Notes under the pieces: model-generated | Database searches by the model: none | What the model was told of the DNA's origin: nothing | The model's input: only the letters and a program-made list of their open reading frames with translations | Made by a program: the position numbers and the translations under genes | Part shown: in pieces, positions 45,122 through 53,101 of the stretch | How the letters are laid out: every line of letters starts with the position of its first letter | Position numbering within the stretch: position 1 is the first letter of the stretch | NCBI RefSeq assembly: GCF_002100145.1 | Contig: NZ_JXQD01000024.1 | Span: 312,094 to 376,093, forward strand | DNA: 64,000 nucleotides | From: Vibrio sp. qd031 | Lineage (GTDB): Bacteria > Pseudomonadota > Gammaproteobacteria > Enterobacterales > Vibrionaceae | Direction: 5' to 3'

Positions 45122-45240
45122 TTTCGAGAAGTGCGCAACCTAGCAGATAAAATGGTTCGACGGTGAGCAATCAAACACCAATCAGCGGCTCATTTTAGCA
45201 CCCCCCTCGAGATAAATTGTCATTAGCAAAGGAGTTGCTT

Positions 45241-48200
45241 TTGTTCAAATTCAGAGTAAAAAACAAGCTGCCCATTCGTATTACGGTTGGTGGCATGTTT
45301 GTCATAGCCACTATTCTCACGGCAACCCTAGCCATCTTTTTACAATATTACTTTACAAAAGAACTGGCGAAAGAAAATACCTTATCACGATACGCGAACG
45401 CCTCTTCCATTATCACTAAATCGATCAGTGAGCTCGATCGTAACGCCAGCTATACGGCGGATCTGTTTGCGGAGATCACCGAAAAGCACCTCGACCACAC
45501 CAAGGATATTTTACCTTTAGCACAAACATTTGCACGGGCATTAAGGGCGAACAATACCTTATATTCCCTTTATATTGGTAACGATGACGACGAATTCCTG
45601 CAGCTGATTAATCTAGAGGCATCGAGCCTGATAAGAGATGAAATTGGTGCATCTGCCGTCGACCGCTGGGTGCTCATCACCCATACATCGAGCAATAATG
45701 AACGTATTCGCCGCACAGCCTTTATGAATGATGAGTTCGTTACTCGAGAACTCGTCGAGGAGGCCAGTAACTACTACCCTACCCAACGTGCCTGGTATAA
45801 CAGAGATGCTACTGAGTTAGTCTATAAAACCGACCCCTATCTGTTTCACAATTTAAAACTTACTGGGCAAACTTACTCTAAAGCCATTCCAAAACACAAT
45901 GTGGTGCTCGGTGTCGACATTGTTTTATCGGCGATAGCACTGAGTATCTCGGAAAACATCATCACCCAAGATGAACGAAATCAAGCTGAAGCGTATCTGT
46001 TTAATGGCAGTGGCGACATCATTGCGTCCAACCAAAAAATCGAGCCTTCCATTACAATCCCAAAAAGCGCTCCTCTGGTTTTGAACCCACAACAGCAGCA
46101 GCTGATTCAAAGCACCCGCAACTTAGCCATCTCAAATCAGAATGACTGGGCTCCCATAGATTTTGCGTTGGCGGGTCAACCCAAAGGCTTCGCAATCGAT
46201 CTTCTCAATCTTATAAAACAAAACACAGGTTTAACGTTCGATTACATTAATGGAAGAACTTGGGCAGAATTAGTCGACAGTTACAAAGTCGGCGCAATAG
46301 ATATTTTGCACTCATTACAACACTATGACCAAAGCCTTGGCATCTATTCAAAACCCTTATTTGAGATGCCATTTGGGTTGCTCACCCACCATAAACAACG
46401 CTCGGTTACTCACTTAAAACAGTGGGGAAAGGGCAAAAAAATAGGCATGCTTACTGGATTGTCCATTATTCCAGAGCTTCAAAAACAATACAGTGAGTTA
46501 ACCGTTGTTTCCTATACAGACCGCGATCTCGCATTAAAAGATCTCAAAAGTGGCAAGATTGACGGAGTGCTAGACAGCTCCGCCATACTCAAACAGGTAT
46601 TGAGCATCGCCTTTGACGATGACTATATTTTACACTCGACACTCGAAGACGTGAACAACGACTTCCCCAGTGAATATTATCTGGTCATGCAACCTCGAGA
46701 TGCTGATGTTCTCTCGGTTATCAACCTTGCGATTGACAACATCAGCGACGAGCAACGACAGGCCCTGAAACTCAAGTGGTTAGAATCTGAGTTTGGTCAA
46801 ACCAACGCCGCATATTCGACCCATGTCCCGTATAAGGTTCTTCTAGACCTAGCGAGCGACACGGCAAAACACGACAAACTGCACCTGGTGCCAATAGAAG
46901 GTGAAATGCACTACTTTTATGTCACTACCGTTGGCCAAAGTGGGGTGTTTGAAGAATATTTTGCTGTGGTATTGTCTGTTGAAGCTATGACAGCGACGGC
47001 GCGGGAGAAAGTCGTCACTTCAATATTCATTACCGTGGGCGTAATGATTTTGTTGTTGCCACTTGCCTGGGTTTTCGGGACGCCTATTGTCTCCCCAATT
47101 ACCCAACTGCAGCTTGAAACACAAAAAATCAAACAGCGCCGCTACGATGAGGTGAAACTCGTCGATACCCCAATCAAAGAGGTATGGGAATTATCACGCT
47201 CTATCCACGAAATGTCCCATGTCATTAGAGATTACGAATCAGCTCAAAAAGAATTTATTGAATCCACCATAAAGGTCATCGCCGAGGCCATTGATGACAA
47301 ATCGCCATACACTGCAGGACACTGTAACCGTGTTCCAGAACTTGGCATCATGCTGTCACAAGCGCTGGAACAGGCAGACTCTGGCCCCTTCAAAGACTTT
47401 GCATTCAAAAACGATGACGAACGCCGCGAATTTCGTATGGCGGCATGGCTACACGACTGCGGCAAGATCACCACCCCCGAACACATCATCGACAAAGGCA
47501 GTAAACTAGAAACCATTTACAATCGTATTCACGAAATCCGTATGCGCTTTGAGGTGTTGTGGCGTGACGCGGAAATTAACACTCTCAAACAACTTCAAGG
47601 CACCTTAGAGTCGCATCAAAAACAAGCACTCATCGATCAACTTGCTGAACAGCAACGACAGCTTCAACTCGACTTTGCCTTTGTCGCAAAAGCCAACATC
47701 GGTGGCGAGTTTATGAGTGATGAGGACATAGAAAGAATCAATACGTTGTCGACTCAAACTTGGACACGGTACTTTGACAATCGTCTGGGTTTATCGCCTT
47801 TCGAAGAGTTGGCAATGAGCAATAGCGCAATTGACTACCCTTGTGAGGAGCCGCTATTGGCGGATAAAGCCGAGCACATTGTTCCTCGGACTCACGGTGG
47901 TGAGTTTGATCCCAAGCTCAACATCAATATACGAGTTCCAGAGCATCAATATAACTTGGGAGAGATATATAATTTAACCATCCGCCGAGGCACGCTTACT
48001 GATGAAGATCGCTACAAGATCAACGAACACATGATTAGCGGCATCAAGATGTTAGAACGCTTACCCTTCCCTCCTGAACTTAGCCGGGTACCGCGTTATG
48101 CTTCCACGCACCACGAAACACTCAAAGGCACCGGCTACCCTCGGAAACTCACCGCCGAGCAACTGTCTATTCCTGAGCGTATTTTAGTTATCTCGGATAT

Positions 48201-48420
48201 ATATGAAGCGCTTACCGCCTCAGACAGACCCTATAAAAAGGCCAAACCAATCAGTGTCGCAGTGGATATTATGTATAAGATGGCGCTGGATGAGCATTTT
48301 GATATGGCACTGTTCCAGTTTTTCTTAACCAGCGGCACCTATTTGAAATACGCCCAACGCTTCCTACCTAGCAAACAAGTGGACGAAGTGGATATCAGTA
48401 AGTACCTTAGCGATACTTAG
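45241..48420 (+). CDS. Membrane HD-GYP cyclic-di-GMP phosphodiesterase with periplasmic solute-binding domain
   Basis: A 1059-residue predicted c-di-GMP phosphodiesterase. I use the TTG at 45241, six bases after AAAGGAG; a TTG at 45217 is possible. TM1 is at about residues 17-40. The periplasmic part has a Cache-like region (40-290) and a bacterial solute-binding type 3 domain (about 302-525, WAPIDFALAGQPKGFAIDLL and SGKIDGVLDSSAILKQ). TM2 is at about 595-615. The HD motif is at 738-739 (WLHDCGKITTPEHII) and the GYP motif at 965-967 (HETLKGTGYP), with all expected His residues (EHMISG, THHET). About 160 residues, including a coiled coil and an HIVPRTHGGEF segment, split HD from GYP. It would couple detection of a small solute to c-di-GMP turnover. 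Confidence 0.88.
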   Translation: MFKFRVKNKLPIRITVGGMFVIATILTATLAIFLQYYFTKELAKENTLSRYANASSIITKSISELDRNASYTADLFAEITEKHLDHTKDILPLAQTFARALRANNTLYSLYIGNDDDEFLQLINLEASSLIRDEIGASAVDRWVLITHTSSNNERIRRTAFMNDEFVTRELVEEASNYYPTQRAWYNRDATELVYKTDPYLFHNLKLTGQTYSKAIPKHNVVLGVDIVLSAIALSISENIITQDERNQAEAYLFNGSGDIIASNQKIEPSITIPKSAPLVLNPQQQQLIQSTRNLAISNQNDWAPIDFALAGQPKGFAIDLLNLIKQNTGLTFDYINGRTWAELVDSYKVGAIDILHSLQHYDQSLGIYSKPLFEMPFGLLTHHKQRSVTHLKQWGKGKKIGMLTGLSIIPELQKQYSELTVVSYTDRDLALKDLKSGKIDGVLDSSAILKQVLSIAFDDDYILHSTLEDVNNDFPSEYYLVMQPRDADVLSVINLAIDNISDEQRQALKLKWLESEFGQTNAAYSTHVPYKVLLDLASDTAKHDKLHLVPIEGEMHYFYVTTVGQSGVFEEYFAVVLSVEAMTATAREKVVTSIFITVGVMILLLPLAWVFGTPIVSPITQLQLETQKIKQRRYDEVKLVDTPIKEVWELSRSIHEMSHVIRDYESAQKEFIESTIKVIAEAIDDKSPYTAGHCNRVPELGIMLSQALEQADSGPFKDFAFKNDDERREFRMAAWLHDCGKITTPEHIIDKGSKLETIYNRIHEIRMRFEVLWRDAEINTLKQLQGTLESHQKQALIDQLAEQQRQLQLDFAFVAKANIGGEFMSDEDIERINTLSTQTWTRYFDNRLGLSPFEELAMSNSAIDYPCEEPLLADKAEHIVPRTHGGEFDPKLNINIRVPEHQYNLGEIYNLTIRRGTLTDEDRYKINEHMISGIKMLERLPFPPELSRVPRYASTHHETLKGTGYPRKLTAEQLSIPERILVISDIYEALTASDRPYKKAKPISVAVDIMYKMALDEHFDMALFQFFLTSGTYLKYAQRFLPSKQVDEVDISKYLSDT

Positions 48421-48428
48421 CGCAACAC

Positions 48429-48463
48429 AAAAAAAGCGCCGTATCGATATTGATACGGCGCTT
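48429..48463 (-). terminator. Terminator of the Tim44-like gene
   Basis: AAGCGCCGTATC (48434-48445) and GATACGGCGCTT (48452-48463) form a perfect 12-bp stem with loop GATATT. The seven A residues on the left give the T run for the minus strand; it also lies 9 bases after the HD-GYP stop. Confidence 0.92.
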
Positions 48464-48513
48464 CCTGTAAGCCTGTTGCTATTCTAGGCCACTGGCCATG
48501 GGATTAGCAGCGT

Positions 48514-49398
48514 TTAGCTACCTTGAATCCCCACAATCAGCCAAGGGGCGTTATCTTGGGTCATATCGCGCTCTAAATGCCATACATCGGTAATGTCTTC
48601 TTCGACACCTTCGACTGCGTCACGGTAACGGCCTTTAAATTGAAGACTCAGTTGCGCACGCTCAGCGTTGTAGTCAGCACGAACGATTTCAGCATCGATA
48701 AAGATGATATCTGTATGCTGCTCACCGTCTAACTCATTGCGATCAGCCACCAGTTCTTGATACAAGTCGTCACTCACGTACTCTTTAATCGTTTCAAGCT
48801 GATTGTGGTTCCACGCGCCTTGCAAAATACGGTAATGCTCACGAGAGCCGTCCACAAACGCTGACTGGTCAAAGCCTGGGTAGAAGTTATGCGGTACATC
48901 TGATTGTGCTTGAGTACCAAAACCACCACCATTATTAGGCGTGAAATTAGTATTGAAGTCATGATCGCCTTTTGCGTCACGCTGATAACCTTGTGAACCG
49001 GTTTGTGCGCCAGAATAGGCCGTGCGTTGCTGATTCATGCTTCCAGCCTTTGCACCAAGCATGCCTCGCAAGAACTTAAACCCAAAGAAGGCAATCGCAC
49101 CAAGGATCAAAATATCCATAAAGTTGACGCCTTCAAATGCGCCACCAAAAAATGCGGCGAGCAAACCACCTGCAAGCAGGCCGCCCATTAGGCCACCCAT
49201 CAAACCACTTTTATTCCCTTGAGTGGTGTTGTTGCGATTAATGTTGTTGGTATTTTGCTGTTGTTTCGGTGCAGGAGCCGTTTTAAAGCTCTTACCAAAG
49301 GATTTACCACCACCAAAGCGTTTTGCTTCAGCAATTGGTGATGCCACCAGCGACATACTGGCCACTAGGAGTACAAGTACAGATAGTAACTTCTTCAT
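48514..49398 (-). CDS. Tim44-like domain membrane protein
   Basis: A 294-residue protein starting at the ATG giving MKKLLSVLVLLVASMSLVASP (signal peptide, cleaved near AEA); the frame is open to 49503 but the extra residues are not signal-like. A low-complexity Gly/Gln/Asn segment (residues 25-65) is followed by a hydrophobic GLMGGLMGGLLAGGLLAAFFGG stretch (cited in part) and a second membrane segment DILILGAIAFFGFKFLRG. The C-terminal 130 residues form the Tim44/mL45-like fold (AFVDGSREHYRILQGAWN, and WHLERDMTQDNAPWLIVGIQ). Function in bacteria is not settled. Confidence 0.85.
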   Translation of the reverse strand: MKKLLSVLVLLVASMSLVASPIAEAKRFGGGKSFGKSFKTAPAPKQQQNTNNINRNNTTQGNKSGLMGGLMGGLLAGGLLAAFFGGAFEGVNFMDILILGAIAFFGFKFLRGMLGAKAGSMNQQRTAYSGAQTGSQGYQRDAKGDHDFNTNFTPNNGGGFGTQAQSDVPHNFYPGFDQSAFVDGSREHYRILQGAWNHNQLETIKEYVSDDLYQELVADRNELDGEQHTDIIFIDAEIVRADYNAERAQLSLQFKGRYRDAVEGVEEDITDVWHLERDMTQDNAPWLIVGIQGS

Positions 49399-49558
49399 AT
49401 TCACTCTTTTTATAATCAATTGGGTCCAAGATTGTAGGTAACTGGACAGCTTTTGGCGCGCATTAGATGTATCAAAGTGTAAAAACCATTGTAAATCATA
49501 CATTTACATAAAATGAAAACTAAAAGCATTACCTTGTAGCACGCCGATAGATAAAGAT

Positions 49559-49678
49559 ATGGGGGTGGTATTGGCAAATTTCAATCGTGAACAGGTTGAA
49601 CAAGAGAAAGGACTAAACTTGTTGCGTTGTTGGCTTAATGTTGCTCGCTCTATTGAGCATCTGATGGATCTTTTTTAG
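49559..49678 (+). CDS. Possible 39-residue ORF, unclear
   Basis: An ATG at 49559 opens a frame reading MGVVLANFNREQVEQEKG and onward to LMDLF before TAG at 49676-49678. Residue composition is protein-like and amphipathic, but no good ribosome site is seen and the 3' end overlaps the antisense small ORF. Too short to judge from sequence alone. Confidence 0.2.
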   Translation: MGVVLANFNREQVEQEKGLNLLRCWLNVARSIEHLMDLF

Positions 49679-49802
49679 CACCCACTTTAAGGGCTGTCAC
49701 GACCAACAACACCAAAAACGCCGCCAGCTGAGAGATTGACGAAACCAAGCCGTCGGTTACCAGGCCAACTCCTAACAACAGCAATACAATCGCAACGACC
49801 AT
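49650..49802 (-). CDS. Small (50-residue) membrane protein
   Basis: An ATG at 49802 preceded by AAGGAA (5 bases) opens a 50-codon frame. The product has two hydrophobic helices, VVAIVLLLLGVGLVTDGLV and ISQLAAFLVLLVVTALKVG, joined by a short polar turn, and a charged tail AKKDPSDAQ. The good ribosome site, hydrophobic pattern and typical tail suggest a real small inner-membrane protein. It lies alone between menE and the Tim44-like gene, on the same strand; no function can be given. Confidence 0.5.
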   Translation of the reverse strand: MVVAIVLLLLGVGLVTDGLVSSISQLAAFLVLLVVTALKVGAKKDPSDAQ

Positions 49803-49913
49803 AAGTTCCTTCCTAAACCATCTGTGTCAGGCAATTATTGAGCGTTGCGAGTAAAAGGTTAAATCACCTTTTCGCCTAACTAATAGGAAAGTGGTCTAAG
49901 TGCCTTCACACGA

Positions 49914-51275
49914 TTACTGTCGCTGTTGTTTAACCCAATGGGTTAACTGTTTTCGGTTAAGCTTTACACCACCCTGCATTGAGGATGGAATCGGATAGTA
50001 GTCAATGGGCCATTTGAACTTGATCAATAAAGTCTGTAACTTCTGCTCAGTTTGCTTACGAGAAAAAGCGTGCGATGGGGTATATAAAGCGACAGGACGA
50101 AAGCCAAACTCATCATCTTCAACCGCGACAACCAACACTTGTTGAAAGCCGCCCGTGCTTAATAGCGCGGACTCGATCTCTTCGCAGTGAATGCTCTCGC
50201 CCCCCGAAATAAACGCATTATCTCGCCGGCCTACAATAAACCATTGCCCATCGCGAAAATGACCTAAATCGTTGGTGAGGTACCAACCGTCTTTCGTTGT
50301 AAGCGGCGTTAGAGCACCATCGACCAATACGCCTTTGGCTAGCATAGGACCTCGAACAGCCACTTCATCATCAATTGACGTTACTTCGCGACCTAGCAGT
50401 GCTTGACCCACGCCGTGCTGCCCATCAAATGCTTTAGCGCATATGGTCGATGCCATTTCGGTCATCGCGTAGCCCACATAGCAACTTGCACCTCGTAGCC
50501 TTGCTTGTTCAACGAGATTGGGGTCAATGTAACTGCCACCTAAAAGGATCTTGATTGGCGATGCGTAAGGCTGCGCTAACCAGCGCTGCAGTTGAATAGC
50601 AACCATTGAGGTCAGAGTAACAGGGATTGAGAGTGTCTGCGGTTTATCACTAATAGAAAGACAACTGCCGCTGACTAACCATCGCCACACCATTGCTAAC
50701 CCTGAAACATGATAGAGCGGCAAGGTGAGCAGAGCATTATCACTTCTTTGCCATTGCATTAACTCACACACACCTTGTGCCGAGTGTATGTGAGCATTGG
50801 CATCATGAACCACCGCTTTTGGCGTACCGGTAGAGCCTGAACTTAACACCACAGAGGCAATATCCATTCGGGCTGGTAACACCGACTCCACGGATGAACT
50901 GGAATAGTTGTAACGGTCAAGTGTGGTAGACGATGGCAACACGTCTTCATCACTAAGTGGATAGTAATGGGTCGCACCCACCTGTTTGCCGATCTCTACC
51001 AGCGTGTTTAGCGGGAATCGATTGACCACAATCGCGACTGCGCCTAACCACAAACAGCTTAGATAGAGGTGTAACACCTCCGACTGATGACGCCCGATCA
51101 CTAATATCCGAGAATCTCTACCCACCCCCTGTTGGTGCAGGTGATGGGCAAACCGTTCGATGCCTGTCTGCAATGTCGCCCACGTACAGTGACGATCATC
51201 AAGCTGAAGCGCAACCGAGTGTGGCTCTGTGCCAGCATGTTTACTCATTAGCGCTGCAAGCTCATTGGTCATCAT
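49914..51275 (-). CDS. menE: o-Succinylbenzoate-CoA ligase MenE
   Basis: Activates o-succinylbenzoate with ATP and CoA for naphthoate formation. The product, 453 residues from the ATG giving MMTNELAALMSKH (51275), is an acyl-adenylate enzyme: P-loop VVLSSGSTGTPKAVVHD (about 130-146), YVGYAMTEMASTIC, GWYLTNDLGHF and RRDNAFISGGESI. The frame is open to 51356, inside menC. I chose 51275 because it gives a normal N-terminus and a 17-bp spacing to the menC stop. It is the last gene of the men operon. Confidence 0.9.
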   Translation of the reverse strand: MMTNELAALMSKHAGTEPHSVALQLDDRHCTWATLQTGIERFAHHLHQQGVGRDSRILVIGRHQSEVLHLYLSCLWLGAVAIVVNRFPLNTLVEIGKQVGATHYYPLSDEDVLPSSTTLDRYNYSSSSVESVLPARMDIASVVLSSGSTGTPKAVVHDANAHIHSAQGVCELMQWQRSDNALLTLPLYHVSGLAMVWRWLVSGSCLSISDKPQTLSIPVTLTSMVAIQLQRWLAQPYASPIKILLGGSYIDPNLVEQARLRGASCYVGYAMTEMASTICAKAFDGQHGVGQALLGREVTSIDDEVAVRGPMLAKGVLVDGALTPLTTKDGWYLTNDLGHFRDGQWFIVGRRDNAFISGGESIHCEEIESALLSTGGFQQVLVVAVEDDEFGFRPVALYTPSHAFSRKQTEQKLQTLLIKFKWPIDYYPIPSSMQGGVKLNRKQLTHWVKQQRQ

Positions 51276-51292
51276 GACTGAGAGACTCACGG

Positions 51293-52279
51293 CTAAAGGC
51301 TGAGCACGAGCTCTTGCGAATCTAGAGTCGCAATAGGCAGATCGCTTCCCGGCCATGGCGTATGAAGCTGCTGCTGAAACAGATCTAAAGTGTCCAAACC
51401 AGGTACATCTAGTGGTGTTAACCAGCGTGCAAAGCGTGCTAATTGTGTAAGGCCTATGCTCGTTTCTAAGGTCGAACTGATCACCGCTTTAAGGTTTAGC
51501 GCTTTTGCTTGCTCAACAATATATTGGCACTTAGTTACCGATCCAATCAAACTCGGTTTTATAACAATCGCTTTTGCACCAGTAAGCTGAGAGAGATCAA
51601 AGTTAGGTTCACGAACGGCTTCTTGAAGTGTTTCGTCCCAGCCAATTGCAATACCATTGTTAATGCCAAAGGTGAGGCTTTGCCCAGGTTTTGCGCACGG
51701 CTCTTCAATAAAAGAGATGCGTTGGCGATACGCCGGTTTCACGTACTGTGCAAACTTATCCGCCTGCTCAGTTGTCCAAGTGCGGTTAGCGTCCAGACGT
51801 AATTTTAAGTCAGGAATAGACTCTAAAAACAAATTCACCAACATGCCATCGCGAACTGGCTCATACAAGCCTACTTTAATTTTGGCCACTTTTTCGCCTT
51901 GCAACTTCGCGAGTCTTGGCAGTAGCTCATCCGGATCGCCAGTGCACAGTGGAGCCGATATAAAGTTACCTTCTTGCGGTAATTCTCCATGCAGCTCAAG
52001 CTCCGCCATGGATAGCCCAAACGCAACCGATGGTGAGGCCATGTGCAATTCAAAACGGCCAGTATCAATCCACGCATGCAAATAGCGACGCGCCTCTAGA
52101 TACGCTTGATCAATCGTTTCTTCACTCCAGCCAGGAAGGGGAGAAATTTCACTCAGTGCTCGTCGATCATTTTCAATCAATTCAACAACCCAGCCTTCTC
52201 GCTCGGTTATTTTTTTATCGCGTAATACCACTCCGCTGTCCATAGGAAGTCTATATCGATAAAGTTGTGCTTTTCTCAT
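51293..52279 (-). CDS. menC: o-Succinylbenzoate synthase MenC
   Basis: Enolase-superfamily dehydratase that makes o-succinylbenzoate. The 328-residue protein has the catalytic Lys in AKIKVGLY (about residues 135-142), metal ligands Asp in LRLDANRTW, Glu in FIEEPC and Asp in AIGWDETL, and the second Lys in IVIKPSLIG. The chain is similar in size to E. coli MenC (320). It starts 15 bp after the menH stop, where menB would lie in the usual order. Confidence 0.93.
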   Translation of the reverse strand: MRKAQLYRYRLPMDSGVVLRDKKITEREGWVVELIENDRRALSEISPLPGWSEETIDQAYLEARRYLHAWIDTGRFELHMASPSVAFGLSMAELELHGELPQEGNFISAPLCTGDPDELLPRLAKLQGEKVAKIKVGLYEPVRDGMLVNLFLESIPDLKLRLDANRTWTTEQADKFAQYVKPAYRQRISFIEEPCAKPGQSLTFGINNGIAIGWDETLQEAVREPNFDLSQLTGAKAIVIKPSLIGSVTKCQYIVEQAKALNLKAVISSTLETSIGLTQLARFARWLTPLDVPGLDTLDLFQQQLHTPWPGSDLPIATLDSQELVLSL

Positions 52280-52294
52280 TGTAAACCTTTTGTT

Positions 52295-53101
52295 TTATAA
52301 CCACTGCGCAAGGGTGTTTGCGACAAATCGCGGGTTGTCTTTATGCGTATTATGTCCCGCGTTGGGCACGACTGTTGTAGGGATGCCCGAGTGTGTGTAC
52401 AGCGTTCTAAACTTATTATCTTTTTCGCCCACGATAAGCTGTAACGGCGTATCGCAAGCAAGTAATTTGGGTAGCAAATAAGGTTGTTTGCCCAAACTGG
52501 TGGCTTCGAGCATCAATGCAACTGAGGACAGTCGGTTTCGTTTTCTTTGTGCAATTAGCGCTTGGCGTTGCTGCTCGCTTACATCCGAAAACACCGGCTG
52601 TTGATACCATAAACTTAATGCTTTCTCTGCGCTCATTGTATTGAAACGCTGCGCCCAAAGTTTGTCATGTTTACGGCGTTCTATTCTCAATTGATCATTC
52701 TCTAGACCAAAGTTTCCCCCTTCAATCACCAGGGTTTTCAGCTCTGAAAATTGCAGGTAGTGATGGGTCAGCGCGAACATTAACACTCGTGCACCCAAAG
52801 AGTAGCCCACCAACACTAAGTTGCTCATACCTAATTGGATGATCGATTGGCAACAAGAACGCAGCTGCTCACCAATAGCGTCAAACGTGATGGCAACATT
52901 GTAGTCAACCTCTGCAACAGATGCGGCATCTGCACCATGAGCAGGTAGATCAACGCCAAAACATCGTGCATCGGTTAAACCACCAAGCTGTTCAACCACA
53001 CCACTCCAGTCTTGATGATCACCCAACAACCCATGAACAAACAGCACAGCCGTGTGATTGTCAGATTGTTGACGAATCCTAGGGTACTCAATCAGTTTCA
53101 T
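52295..53101 (-). CDS. menH: 2-Succinyl-6-hydroxy-2,4-cyclohexadiene-1-carboxylate synthase MenH
   Basis: Alpha/beta hydrolase-fold lyase of menaquinone synthesis. The 268-residue protein has the oxyanion loop LFVHGLLGDHQDW (about residues 19-31), the nucleophile elbow LVGYSLGARVLMF, and the catalytic His in NAGHNTHKDNPRFVA near the C-terminus. The Asp of the triad is expected in IVGEKDNKFRTLY. Its start overlaps the menD 3' end by 14 bp, so the two are translationally coupled. Confidence 0.9.
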   Translation of the reverse strand: MKLIEYPRIRQQSDNHTAVLFVHGLLGDHQDWSGVVEQLGGLTDARCFGVDLPAHGADAASVAEVDYNVAITFDAIGEQLRSCCQSIIQLGMSNLVLVGYSLGARVLMFALTHHYLQFSELKTLVIEGGNFGLENDQLRIERRKHDKLWAQRFNTMSAEKALSLWYQQPVFSDVSEQQRQALIAQRKRNRLSSVALMLEATSLGKQPYLLPKLLACDTPLQLIVGEKDNKFRTLYTHSGIPTTVVPNAGHNTHKDNPRFVANTLAQWL

